Assembly (NCBI GenBank): GCA_025927935.1 | Contig: JAICKM010000109.1 | Span: 1-13,000 of the forward strand | DNA from: Chloroflexia bacterium | GTDB taxonomy: Bacteria > Chloroflexota > Chloroflexia > QHBQ01 > JADMIH01 | DNA: 13,000 nt | Direction: 5' to 3' | Shown here: piece by piece, positions 1-6,443 of the stretch | Layout of the letters: each line of letters opens with the position of its first letter | Position numbering within the stretch: the stretch's first letter is position 1 | Position numbers and translations under genes: made by a program | Notes under the pieces: model-generated | Database searches by the model: none | Told to the model about the DNA's origin: nothing | What the model saw: only the letters and a program-made list of their open reading frames with translations

Positions 1-90
1 GGCGCGCAGGGCGGCTGCCGCGAAGGAGCGAACGACGCCCGCCGCATAGGCGCTGCCGCCGCCGATATAGGCCAGTTTCAGAGGATTCAT
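1..90 (-). CDS. N-terminal fragment of a GH4-like NAD-binding glycosidase (partial)
   Basis: Only the first 30 residues are in the window; the gene continues past position 1. They begin MNPLKLAYIGGGSAYAAGVV, a beta-strand followed by a glycine-rich IGGGS turn. This is the Rossmann NAD-binding start seen in glycoside hydrolase family 4 (6-phospho-glucosidases and alpha-galactosidases, which use NAD and a divalent metal). The ATG is at 88-90, preceded on the minus strand by a weak AAAGG ribosome-binding site. It lies 62 bases downstream of the PfkB kinase gene on the same strand, so a joint role in sugar use is plausible. Other Rossmann dehydrogenases start in a similar way, and 30 residues cannot exclude them. 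Confidence 0.5.
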   Translation of the reverse strand, partial: MNPLKLAYIGGGSAYAAGVVRSFAAAALRA

Positions 91-112
91 CGCGCGCCTT
101 TCAATGGTTCAT

Positions 113-137
113 GTAGGGGCCGGTTTGAAACCGGCCC
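113..137 (+). repeat. Palindromic interspersed repeat, copy 1
   Basis: The 25-bp unit begins GTAGGGG and contains a perfect inverted repeat: GGGCCGGTTT at 117-126, one central base, and AAACCGGCCC at 128-137. It fills the gap between the kinase stop and the glycosidase start. A second copy, in the opposite orientation, lies at 4072-4096 and matches at 22 of 25 positions. Both copies are intergenic. This pattern suggests a dispersed REP-like or MITE-like element; as RNA it would fold into a hairpin and could also act as a processing or termination site. Confidence 0.7.
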
Positions 138-152
138 GGCCCAGGCCAGCCA

Positions 153-1079
153 TTACCAGCCGCGGGCCAGCCACTCCTGCACCTGGGGCCGGCGCGGCGC
201 GGCGGTCGCGCCGCCGTGCGCCGTGGTCGAGAGGCCGCCGCAGACCGTCGCCACGCGCAGGCACTCGCTGAAGGGCAGGCCATGCAGCAAGCCGTAGATA
301 AACCCGGCGTCGAAGGCGTCGCCCGCGCCTGTCGTGTCGATGGCGTTCACGGGCAGCGCCGGGAGGGCATAGCGCTCGCCGTCGCACCCGGCCAGCGCCC
401 CGGCGGCGCCCATCGTGATCACCGTGGGCACCCAGGCGGCCAGGCTTTCCAGCGCGTCGTCGGCGTCACCGGCGCGGGTGATCGCCAGCGCCTCGTCCAG
501 GTTGGGCAGGAACACCGCGGGGCGGGCCGCCACCAGCCGGTCGGCCAGGTCGGGTGCGGCGATCAGGTCGGGCGCCCACTGGCAATCAATGGAAATGCCG
601 GCCCCGCGCTCGTGGGCCAGTTCGACCAGGTCGGGGTGCTCGAAAAGCCCCGGCAGCGACGAAATGTGCAGATGGCGAAAGGTCGTCCGGCGCAGCACGG
701 CGGCAGGATCGGGACAGGGACGCGGCGCCCGGTAGGTGACGAAGGAGCGGTCGCTGGGCAGCGAGAGCGAGACGCTCAGGGTCGGCAGCGGGCCGGGGCT
801 GCGCTGCACCAGGGCGGTGGACAGGCCCTCCTGGGCGAAGCAGCGCAGAGCAAACTCGCTGAACGGGTCGTCGCCGAGCCAACAGCAGAGGCCCACGCGC
901 AAGCCCAGGCGGGCCAGCGCGGCCCCGGTGATGAACACGCCGCCGGGCGTCATCTCGAAGGCGCGGGCGAAAAGCTCTTCGCCCAACCGCGGCAAAGTGT
1001 CGAGGCCGGTGAAGATCAGATCGCAGTAGACATCGCCCGCGATCACCACATCATATTCAGCGGTTGTCGAGTGGTCCAC
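153..1079 (-). CDS. PfkB-family carbohydrate kinase (ribokinase-like)
   Basis: The product has 308 residues, normal for the ribokinase/PfkB superfamily, which phosphorylates sugars or nucleosides with ATP in the cytoplasm. The N-terminal strand (DVVIAGDVYCDLI, about 10-22) and the C-terminal signature DTTGAGDAFDAGF (248-260) are both present; Asp254 of GAGD is the expected catalytic base. PNLDEA near 192-197 fits the conserved metal/phosphate region. In the glycine-rich N-terminal motif (GGVFITGAALARLG, 46-59) the usual Asn of the GGxxxN pattern is Thr51, so the substrate pocket may be atypical. The start is GTG at 1077-1079 with only a weak AGG upstream. The gene lies 15 bases after the enoyl-CoA hydratase stop, so it is probably co-transcribed, and it precedes a GH4-like gene. 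The substrate cannot be named from sequence alone. Confidence 0.9.
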   Translation of the reverse strand: MDHSTTAEYDVVIAGDVYCDLIFTGLDTLPRLGEELFARAFEMTPGGVFITGAALARLGLRVGLCCWLGDDPFSEFALRCFAQEGLSTALVQRSPGPLPTLSVSLSLPSDRSFVTYRAPRPCPDPAAVLRRTTFRHLHISSLPGLFEHPDLVELAHERGAGISIDCQWAPDLIAAPDLADRLVAARPAVFLPNLDEALAITRAGDADDALESLAAWVPTVITMGAAGALAGCDGERYALPALPVNAIDTTGAGDAFDAGFIYGLLHGLPFSECLRVATVCGGLSTTAHGGATAAPRRPQVQEWLARGW

Positions 1080-1094
1080 GTTGCGTACTACCTG

Positions 1095-1988
1095 TTAAAC
1101 AAGCTCGGAATTGCTCGGATCTTCATCCGGCTCGATAGTCGGGATGGATCCCGGCTGGCCCATCATCAGCGCGTCGGTTTCCTGGGCCACGCGCCCGGTC
1201 CAGACGGGCTTGCGCTTTTCGAGAAACGCCGTGGTGCCCTCGATGCGGTCCGTCGTCGCCGTGGCGCGGCCAAACAATTGCGATTCGAGTTCCAGCCCGT
1301 CTTGCAGCGTGCCGTCGCTGCCCAGGTTCACCGCTTCCTTGATCAGCGCGAGGGCGATAGGCGCCTTAGCGGCGAGGAACGCCGCCAGGTTCAGCGCCTG
1401 GAGCATGAGCTGATCGGCGGGCGCGATATGATCGACCACGCCCAGGCGGTAGGCTTCGTCGGCGGAGAAGCGCTCGCCGGTCATCATCAGCTTTTTCGCG
1501 CGGTCGCGCCCGACGATGCGCGGCAGGCGCTGGGTGCCGCCGAAGCCGGGGATGATGCCCAGGTCGATCTCCGGCTGCGCGAACTGGGCCGTATCCGCGG
1601 CCACCCGCACGTCGGCGGCCAGGGCCAGCTCAAAGCCGCCGCCGAAGCAGTAGCCGTTAATGGCGGCGATCACCGGCTTGGGCATGGCCTCCAACCGGCC
1701 AAAGACGCGCTGCCCGAAGCGCGACATCTCCATGCCGCCGCTGGCGCCATATAGCCCCTGGATCTCGCTGATATCGGCGCCCGCGGCGAAGGCCCGCTCG
1801 CCCGCCCCGGTCAGCACCAGGGCACGCACAGCGGGGTCCAAGGCCAGCGCCTCTATCGCCGCTTCCATCTCGCGCAAGGTCGCCATCGAGATAGCGTTCA
1901 GTTTGCGGGGCCGGTTGATGGTCAGCAGGACCACCCCCGGCGATCCCTCCGGGTACTCGACCAGGATGTTTTCGTATGTCGTCGCCAT
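1095..1988 (-). CDS. Enoyl-CoA hydratase/isomerase (crotonase family)
   Basis: The product has 297 residues. Crotonases add water to 2-enoyl-CoA in beta-oxidation or related acyl-CoA pathways. The CoA-binding/oxyanion segment FAAGADI is at 67-73, and GGGFELALAADVR at 116-128 contains the first catalytic glutamate, Glu120. FAQPEIDLGIIPGFGGTQRL follows, with the second catalytic glutamate, Glu140. The 20-residue spacing matches the Glu144/Glu164 pair of rat hydratase, so hydratase activity is likely. The start at 1986-1988 is chosen because AGGAGGG sits five bases upstream; the open frame continues further upstream but without crotonase features. The protein is about 35 residues longer than a typical family member because of an acidic tail (about 270-297, ending in EPDEDPSNSELV). 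An extended -10 promoter lies at 2040-2048. The precise substrate is unknown. Confidence 0.92.
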   Translation of the reverse strand: MATTYENILVEYPEGSPGVVLLTINRPRKLNAISMATLREMEAAIEALALDPAVRALVLTGAGERAFAAGADISEIQGLYGASGGMEMSRFGQRVFGRLEAMPKPVIAAINGYCFGGGFELALAADVRVAADTAQFAQPEIDLGIIPGFGGTQRLPRIVGRDRAKKLMMTGERFSADEAYRLGVVDHIAPADQLMLQALNLAAFLAAKAPIALALIKEAVNLGSDGTLQDGLELESQLFGRATATTDRIEGTTAFLEKRKPVWTGRVAQETDALMMGQPGSIPTIEPDEDPSNSELV

Positions 1989-2039
1989 TCGCCCTCCTGC
2001 GGCTGCCCGACTGGCTGCCCTACATTGGTGTTCGGCGCC

Positions 2040-2048
2040 ATTATACCA
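2040..2048 (-). promoter_or_regulatory. Extended -10 promoter of the enoyl-CoA hydratase gene
   Basis: On the minus strand the sequence reads TGG followed by TATAAT, a full consensus -10 with the TGn extension. There is no good -35 box at 17 bases (GTCGCC). Transcription would start near 2033, about 45 bases before the ATG. Confidence 0.6.
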
Positions 2049-2097
2049 TAAGCGCCCGGCCCGGCGACCGGACCCAGGCGTTACCAGGCGACGCCCG

Positions 2098-2673
2098 CTA
2101 GAACAGGTCGTCCTCTTCGTCGTCGATAGTGGCAGGGTCGGGGAGATGGGCGACGAGGGGCGGCAGGCGCAACGCCCGGCGGATGCCCTCCAGGTAGCGG
2201 CGCCCGGCGACGGCGTCGTCCTCCGGCGGCGCCCAGGGGGCAAAGGTCTTGTCGCGGGCTGGGTCGTAGGGGCCTTCTTTGACCTCGTAAAACACCGTGT
2301 CCGGCTCCAGGGCCAGGGCCATATGCCAGGCGCCGGGCGGCACCTCGACGCCGTGGCACGGCCCGCCCGCGGCGATTTCCGGCGCCTCCAGGATCGCCCC
2401 GCGCTCATCGAAGCGGACGACAATGGCCCGCCCGCGCAGCACCAGGAATACCTCGACCTTGGGCGGCGTGACATGGCGATGGGGCCGGGCGTAGCTGTCC
2501 GGCTCCATGGCGTTGAGCATGCGCTGCACAGATTCGGGGAACTCATGGTAGCGCAACAGGGCGCGGCGGCGCGGGTTGATGCGCGCCTGCGTGGTCGCCA
2601 GGTCGAGCAGGTTGCGGTCGATGGGCCGCAGATCCTGCGCGGCGGGATCGGCGGGCGGGATATGGTCGCTCAT
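2098..2673 (-). CDS. WbuC-like cupin-fold metalloprotein
   Basis: The product has 191 residues with a single cupin barrel in the middle. Cupin motif 1 supplies His65, His67 and Glu74 (RPHRHVTPPKVEVFLVLRG, 63-81). Motif 2 supplies His117 (PPGAWHMAL, 112-120). These are the expected metal ligands. The motif around HRH, plus the flanking N-terminal helix, resembles the WbuC family found near polysaccharide biosynthesis genes; the reaction is not known. The last residues are acidic (DDEEDDLF). The ATG at 2671-2673 shares its A with the TGA stop of the sortase gene and no good Shine-Dalgarno precedes it, so translation is probably coupled to the sortase and the two proteins may serve the same cell-envelope process. 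A specific function is not assigned. Confidence 0.75.
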   Translation of the reverse strand: MSDHIPPADPAAQDLRPIDRNLLDLATTQARINPRRRALLRYHEFPESVQRMLNAMEPDSYARPHRHVTPPKVEVFLVLRGRAIVVRFDERGAILEAPEIAAGGPCHGVEVPPGAWHMALALEPDTVFYEVKEGPYDPARDKTFAPWAPPEDDAVAGRRYLEGIRRALRLPPLVAHLPDPATIDDEEDDLF

Positions 2674-4028
2674 CAGGACACCGGGTGGCCGATAATAATC
2701 AGCCGGTGGGTATAGGTGGTGTACGGCCAGCAGGTGATCAGCGTCACGCGCTCGTCGGGCGTGTTCTCGGCATAGCGCGCGTTGGCGATCTGCTGGTCCC
2801 GATTGGCGTTGGCCTGCGGCAGTTTGTACATCTCGGTGACGCGGTAGCGATGGACCGCGCCGTCGCTCATGGTGATGGTGAACTCGTCGCCGATGTGGAA
2901 GAACTCCAGGTAGCGGAACACCTCGCCGCGCCAGTTGTTGTGCCCGGCGAAGACGCTGTTGCCCGGCTGGCCCGGCTGCGCCGTGCCGTAGAGCCACCCG
3001 GCGGCATAGTCGGCCACCTGCCAGGCGCCATCCTGCACATAGGTCGGGATGATCCGCGTATCCAGCTTCACGGCCTGGCTGGTGATACGCACGGCCACCG
3101 GCGGCGGGCTGACCTGGCCCAGCCGGTCGGTGCCATAGCGCCAATCATAATAATGGCGGCCCACATTGCCCATCTCCACCTGCCAGCCCGCCGCGTTGCT
3201 GGGCGTGTAGGTGAGCACGCGCCGCTCGAACGCCTGCACCAGCACGTCGCGCTCGCTCGTGCCGACGCGCGCCCGCACCCAGTACGGCTCGCTGATCGGG
3301 TAGCCCATCGTATAGACCCAATCGATCAACGGCCCGCTGGTCAACGTGCGGTTGTCCAGGTAGGAACCGCGCGCCTGCAAATAGTTCCAGAAAATGTCGG
3401 GGATGTTGTGCCCGGCGACTTCGACATAGGTGCCCAGGCGGGTGCCCGGCTTCGCGCCGAGGGCCGCCGACTGGCCGATGCGTCCCGTGTTATCCAGCGT
3501 GGCCGCGGCGTGCGTGCCGACGCGATTGGGCGCACGGTTCGTATCGCCCGCCAGCGAGGACACCCGGCCAAAGAGCGCGTAGCTCGGCGCCGGGTTCTGT
3601 GGCGTCCAGTCGCCCACAATCGGCTGGGTCGAGGGCGCGTGGGCTTCGGTCTGTGTCAGGCCGACGGCCATCTGGCCGGAGATCAGTTCCTTGACCAGCA
3701 GGCCGCTGGTCACAAACCAGGGGCTGCTCCGGTCGCCCGCCGGGTTGTTTATTTCCATGCGGCCCTTGTCGTAGTACTCCACCAGCCGGGTGGCCGCGGC
3801 CACCCCGGCGAAAGGCTCCTGCAGCCGGGCGAAGGGCGCCTGGCCCCAATACCAACTGCGGGTGACGGTCTGGGCGCGCACCAGTTCATCGGTGCGCGCC
3901 CAGACGTGAGCGAAAGCAGGATCGGGCGCCGGGGCGACAGCAGGCGCCGGACCGGCGGCCAGCGCGACCACCGCCGGTTGCAGCGCGACCAGCAGCAACG
4001 CGGCGCCGAGCAGGGGAAAACGCAGCAT
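2673..4028 (-). CDS. Secreted sortase-fold protein with N-terminal Chloroflexota module
   Basis: The product has 451 residues. Residues 1-25 form a hydrophobic signal peptide or anchor (LRFPLLGAALLLVALQ). An N-terminal domain of roughly 270 residues contains EYYDKGRMEI and SSPWFVTSGLLVKELISG, segments I recognise from other Chloroflexota secreted proteins. The C-terminal ~140 residues are a sortase domain with the complete catalytic set: His363 in AGHNN, Cys433 in TLITCWPY and Arg442 in THRLIIIG. Sortases cut a C-terminal sorting motif and transfer the protein to an amine on the cell surface. No LPxTG-type substrate is visible in the window. The ATG at 4026-4028 is preferred because GAGAGGA lies nine bases upstream and the signal peptide then starts cleanly; a TTG seven codons earlier lacks a binding site. 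The gene overlaps the cupin gene by one base. Confidence 0.87.
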   Translation of the reverse strand: MLRFPLLGAALLLVALQPAVVALAAGPAPAVAPAPDPAFAHVWARTDELVRAQTVTRSWYWGQAPFARLQEPFAGVAAATRLVEYYDKGRMEINNPAGDRSSPWFVTSGLLVKELISGQMAVGLTQTEAHAPSTQPIVGDWTPQNPAPSYALFGRVSSLAGDTNRAPNRVGTHAAATLDNTGRIGQSAALGAKPGTRLGTYVEVAGHNIPDIFWNYLQARGSYLDNRTLTSGPLIDWVYTMGYPISEPYWVRARVGTSERDVLVQAFERRVLTYTPSNAAGWQVEMGNVGRHYYDWRYGTDRLGQVSPPPVAVRITSQAVKLDTRIIPTYVQDGAWQVADYAAGWLYGTAQPGQPGNSVFAGHNNWRGEVFRYLEFFHIGDEFTITMSDGAVHRYRVTEMYKLPQANANRDQQIANARYAENTPDERVTLITCWPYTTYTHRLIIIGHPVS

Positions 4029-4071
4029 CAGGAGCGTTCCTCTCTCCAAACCAGGGTTAGGTCACGGATAC

Positions 4072-4096
4072 GGGCCGGTTTGCAACCGGTCCCTAC
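4072..4096 (-). repeat. Palindromic interspersed repeat, copy 2
   Basis: This 25-bp unit is the reverse orientation of the copy at 113-137 and matches at 22 of 25 positions. It folds with CCGGTT (4075-4080) against AACCGG (4084-4089), extended by a G-T and two G-C pairs around a three-base loop. It lies in the 93-base gap between the sortase start and the holin-like stop, where I see no clear promoter. Confidence 0.7.
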
Positions 4097-4121
4097 CGCG
4101 CCCGATCTGAGGGTGCGGCGA

Positions 4122-4466
4122 TTAGCCGGGTAGCACCGCCGAAAGGACCCAGCTGACCAGGCTGACGATGATCGAGCCGACCAGGGCGCCCAGGAAACCG
4201 TTGACATAGAAGCCCGGCACCAGCGCCGCGGCCAGCCAGAACATCAAGGCGTTGATGACCAGCAGAAACAGACCCAGCGTGAGCAGCACCAGCGGCAGCG
4301 ACAGCATGGCGAGAATGGGCTTGACGAGGGTGTTGACCAGGCCCAGGACCGCCGCGAAAATGGCGAGGCCCACCCAATCGTTATAGTTGATCATGCTCGG
4401 CACGAGTTTCGCCGCGATGAACACGGCGATAATCGTGATCGCCCACCTGACGAGAATACCAATCAT
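4122..4466 (-). CDS. Phage-holin-4_2-type small membrane protein (YvlD-like)
   Basis: The product has 114 residues and is almost wholly hydrophobic, with four predicted membrane segments at about 4-22, 31-48, 54-82 and 86-110. The pattern NTLVKPILAMLSLPLVLLTLGL followed by FLLVINALMFWL is typical of the phage_holin_4_2/YvlD family. Despite the name, members are common chromosomal membrane proteins of unknown role, not lysis genes; there are no phage genes around it. The ATG at 4464-4466 has GGGAG five bases upstream; an in-frame start further up lacks the family pattern. It follows the dnaJ terminator by about 75 bases, so it should have its own promoter, but I could only find a weak TAAAAT near 4526-4531. 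Confidence 0.85.
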   Translation of the reverse strand: MIGILVRWAITIIAVFIAAKLVPSMINYNDWVGLAIFAAVLGLVNTLVKPILAMLSLPLVLLTLGLFLLVINALMFWLAAALVPGFYVNGFLGALVGSIIVSLVSWVLSAVLPG

Positions 4467-4540
4467 AGCACTCCCTTCGCAGCCGGCGGCCGGCCAGGCT
4501 GCTGTCTCCAACGCACCGTCCCGCTATTTTAACACATAGA

Positions 4541-4575
4541 CAAGGGGTTCGTCTTGTGATGGACGAACCCCCTTG
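4541..4575 (-). terminator. Terminator-like hairpin after dnaJ
   Basis: CAAGGGGTTCGTC (4541-4553) pairs with GACGAACCCCCTTG (4562-4575), a 13-bp stem with one bulged base and an 8-base loop. It sits 34 bases past the dnaJ stop. The sequence after the stem on the minus strand (TCTATGTGTT) is only moderately T-rich, so it may be a weak intrinsic terminator or a 3'-end stabiliser. Confidence 0.7.
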
Positions 4576-4576
4576 C

Positions 4577-4614
4577 GCTAATCACGGCAACCTGCACGCC
4601 GGAGCGTGATTAGC
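4577..4614 (-). promoter_or_regulatory. Inverted repeat spanning the dnaJ stop codon
   Basis: GCTAATCACG (4577-4586) and CGTGATTAGC (4605-4614) are perfect 10-bp complements separated by 18 bases. The arm at 4605-4614 contains the dnaJ stop codon. With the hairpin at 4541-4575 it makes a tandem stem-loop 3' end, likely for mRNA protection or termination. Confidence 0.5.
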
Positions 4615-5743
4615 TGCTCAGCTTATCCTTGATCCGGCCGAAAAAACCCTTGTCCTCCGGCTGCGGCGGCTCTTCGCCGAAGGTCTGCGCCAGTTCGGTC
4701 AGCAGTTCGCGCTGGTGATCGCTCAGCGTTGCCGGCACCTGGATCTTCACGCGCACCAACTGATCGCCGCGGCCCGCGCCGCGCAGACGCGGCACGCCCA
4801 ACTCGCGCAAGCGGAAGACCTTGTCGTACTGCGTGCCGGGCGGGACCTTGAGGGTGGTCGTGCCGTTGCCGACGGTGGGCACTTGCAGATCGGCGCCCAG
4901 CGCGGCCTGCGCGATGTTGATCGGCAGGTCCATCCAGATATCGTTGCCCTGGCGGCGGAAGAACTTGTGCGGCTTGATCGACAGTTCGATGTACAGGTCG
5001 CCGGGCGGGGTGCCGTTGGGACCGGCATCGCCCTCGCCGGCCAGGCGGATCTGCGAATGCTCGTCCACCCCGGCAGGGATGCGCACCACGAGATGCTTGT
5101 TGGCCCGCACACGCCCATCACCCTTGCACTTCTCGCAGGGCACGCTGATGATCTTGCCGTCGCCGCCGCATCGCTCGCACGGAGCCAGGCTGACGAACTG
5201 GCCGAAGATCGACTGCTGCACCCGGCGTACTTCACCGCTCCCGTTACAGGTGGGACAGGTGATCGGCTGGCTGCCGGGGGCGCTGCCCGTGCCGCCGCAG
5301 AGGTCGCAGTTCTCCAGATGGGTGATCTCCAGGTCCTTGTCGATGCCGAAGATGGCCTCCTCGAACTCCAACGACATGCGATAGGCCAGGTGCGACCCCC
5401 GGCTGGGGGCCGCCCGCGCCGTGCGCGCCGCGTTGGTGACAAAGGTCTCGAAGATATCGGCGAAGGGCGAGGCGCCGAACGGGCTGTAACCGGCGCCGGG
5501 GCCGCCGCCCGCCCCGGATACCGCCGCGTGCCCGAAGCGGTCGTAGGCCGAGCGCTTACTCGTATCGCTCAACACCTCGTAGGCTTCGTTGATTTCCTTG
5601 AACTGCGTTTCCGCGTCCGGCTCTTTGTTGATATCCGGGTGGTACTGGCGGGCCAGTTTGCGGTAGGCTTTGCGAATATCGTCTTCGCTCGACCCGCGGG
5701 CCACGCCCAGCACCTCGTAGTAGTCGCGCTTGGTTGCACTCAT
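4610..5743 (-). CDS. dnaJ: Chaperone protein DnaJ (Hsp40)
   Basis: The product has 377 residues, the full length of a type I DnaJ, the cytoplasmic co-chaperone that delivers clients to DnaK and stimulates its ATPase. The J domain occupies about 1-70 with His35-Pro36-Asp37. A Gly/Phe-rich linker follows (about 75-100). The zinc-binding region has four CxxCxGxG repeats with cysteines at 146/149, 163/166, 189/192 and 203/206, all intact. The C-terminal client-binding domains follow. Its ATG is directly adjacent to the grpE stop (TAAATG), so translation is coupled. It is the last gene of the hrcA-grpE-dnaJ operon and ends at tandem hairpins. No dnaK is present next to it. Confidence 0.98.
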   Translation of the reverse strand: MSATKRDYYEVLGVARGSSEDDIRKAYRKLARQYHPDINKEPDAETQFKEINEAYEVLSDTSKRSAYDRFGHAAVSGAGGGPGAGYSPFGASPFADIFETFVTNAARTARAAPSRGSHLAYRMSLEFEEAIFGIDKDLEITHLENCDLCGGTGSAPGSQPITCPTCNGSGEVRRVQQSIFGQFVSLAPCERCGGDGKIISVPCEKCKGDGRVRANKHLVVRIPAGVDEHSQIRLAGEGDAGPNGTPPGDLYIELSIKPHKFFRRQGNDIWMDLPINIAQAALGADLQVPTVGNGTTTLKVPPGTQYDKVFRLRELGVPRLRGAGRGDQLVRVKIQVPATLSDHQRELLTELAQTFGEEPPQPEDKGFFGRIKDKLSS

Positions 5744-6301
5744 TTAGGCATTTCCTGGCTTCTCACCCACCTGGCCCTTGCCGACTTTGACGACCGCGTG
5801 ACGCAACACCTTGTCCTTATGGCGATAGCCACGCGCAAACTCTTCCGCCACCACATCGTCGCCCTCGCCGCCCTCTTCGTAGGCGATGGCTTCATGCAGC
5901 GCGGGGTCGAAAGGCTGCCCGACCGAGTTGATCGGCGTCACCCCTTCTTGCTCCAGCAACGTGTGCAGCTTGCGGTCGATCATACGCACGCCCTCGACCC
6001 AGGGGTCGCCCTCCGGCGCCGCCTGGAGCGCGCGGTCAAAATCATCGACCACCGGCAGCAACTTTTTCAGTAACTGCGCGGCACCGTACTGCTGGGCCTC
6101 GGCCCGTTCTTGCTCGCTGCGCCGGCGGAAGTTAATAAAACTCGCCCGCTCGCGCTGCAACAGGTCCAGATACTCGGCGGCTTTCGCCTCCGCGCGGGTC
6201 ACTGCATCGGACTCGCTCCCGGTCGAGGTTACATCATGGCCTCCGCCGTTGACGTCGCTTCCGGTATTTTGATTATTCGCATCCATATTATCAACCGACA
6301 T
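5744..6301 (-). CDS. grpE: Nucleotide exchange factor GrpE
   Basis: The product has 185 residues and is the ADP/ATP exchange factor for DnaK. An acidic, low-complexity N-terminus (1-35) is followed by a long coiled-coil helix (about 36-90: RAEAKAAEYLDLLQRERASF and onward) and the C-terminal beta domain with the family signature GVTPINSVGQPFDPALHEAI and the conserved ending GYRHKDKVLRHAVVKV. The ATG at 6299-6301 is chosen because GGAGGAGG lies six bases upstream. The gene follows hrcA by 142 bases and abuts dnaJ with no gap. That leader contains a stem-loop just before the ribosome-binding site. Confidence 0.97.
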   Translation of the reverse strand: MSVDNMDANNQNTGSDVNGGGHDVTSTGSESDAVTRAEAKAAEYLDLLQRERASFINFRRRSEQERAEAQQYGAAQLLKKLLPVVDDFDRALQAAPEGDPWVEGVRMIDRKLHTLLEQEGVTPINSVGQPFDPALHEAIAYEEGGEGDDVVAEEFARGYRHKDKVLRHAVVKVGKGQVGEKPGNA

Positions 6302-6315
6302 TCCATGCCTCCTCC

Positions 6316-6345
6316 GCCGGTTTGCCCAGGCATGACCGAACCGGC
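6316..6345 (-). promoter_or_regulatory. Stem-loop in the grpE leader
   Basis: GCCGGTT (6316-6322) and AACCGGC (6339-6345) form a perfect 7-bp stem with a 16-base loop. On the transcript it ends within two bases of the GGAGGAGG ribosome-binding site of grpE (6307-6314). It could modulate grpE translation or mark an mRNA processing site in the hrcA-grpE gap. Confidence 0.4.
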
Positions 6346-6443
6346 GTATCAATAGATTCTATCGTGTATTACGGCAGCAAGTTTCGCCCCGTGACCTGGC
6401 GCGCGAATCTCGCAAAAGAAAACGAGAAAACCCGAGAATCGCA

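Noticed and set aside
216..1754. Long plus-strand open frame of 512 codons
   Set aside because: It runs antisense through the PfkB kinase and enoyl-CoA hydratase genes, has a biased His/Arg/Gly/Gln composition and no recognisable domain; it is a typical high-GC shadow.
1989..2546. Upstream extension of the enoyl-CoA hydratase frame
   Set aside because: The extra residues are Arg/Ser/Pro-rich, overlap the cupin gene in another frame, and the internal ATG at 1986-1988 has an excellent ribosome-binding site.
2685..4133. Plus-strand open frame of 482 codons opposite the sortase gene
   Set aside because: The sortase has a complete catalytic set and signal peptide on the minus strand; the antisense product is low-complexity His/Arg/Ala/Val-rich.
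4122..4466. Prophage remnant suggested by a holin-like gene
   Set aside because: The family is a widespread chromosomal membrane protein, and no lysin, structural or integrase gene is nearby.
4715..6073. Plus-strand open frame of 452 codons opposite dnaJ and grpE
   Set aside because: It spans two well-conserved genes in antisense and resembles no protein family.
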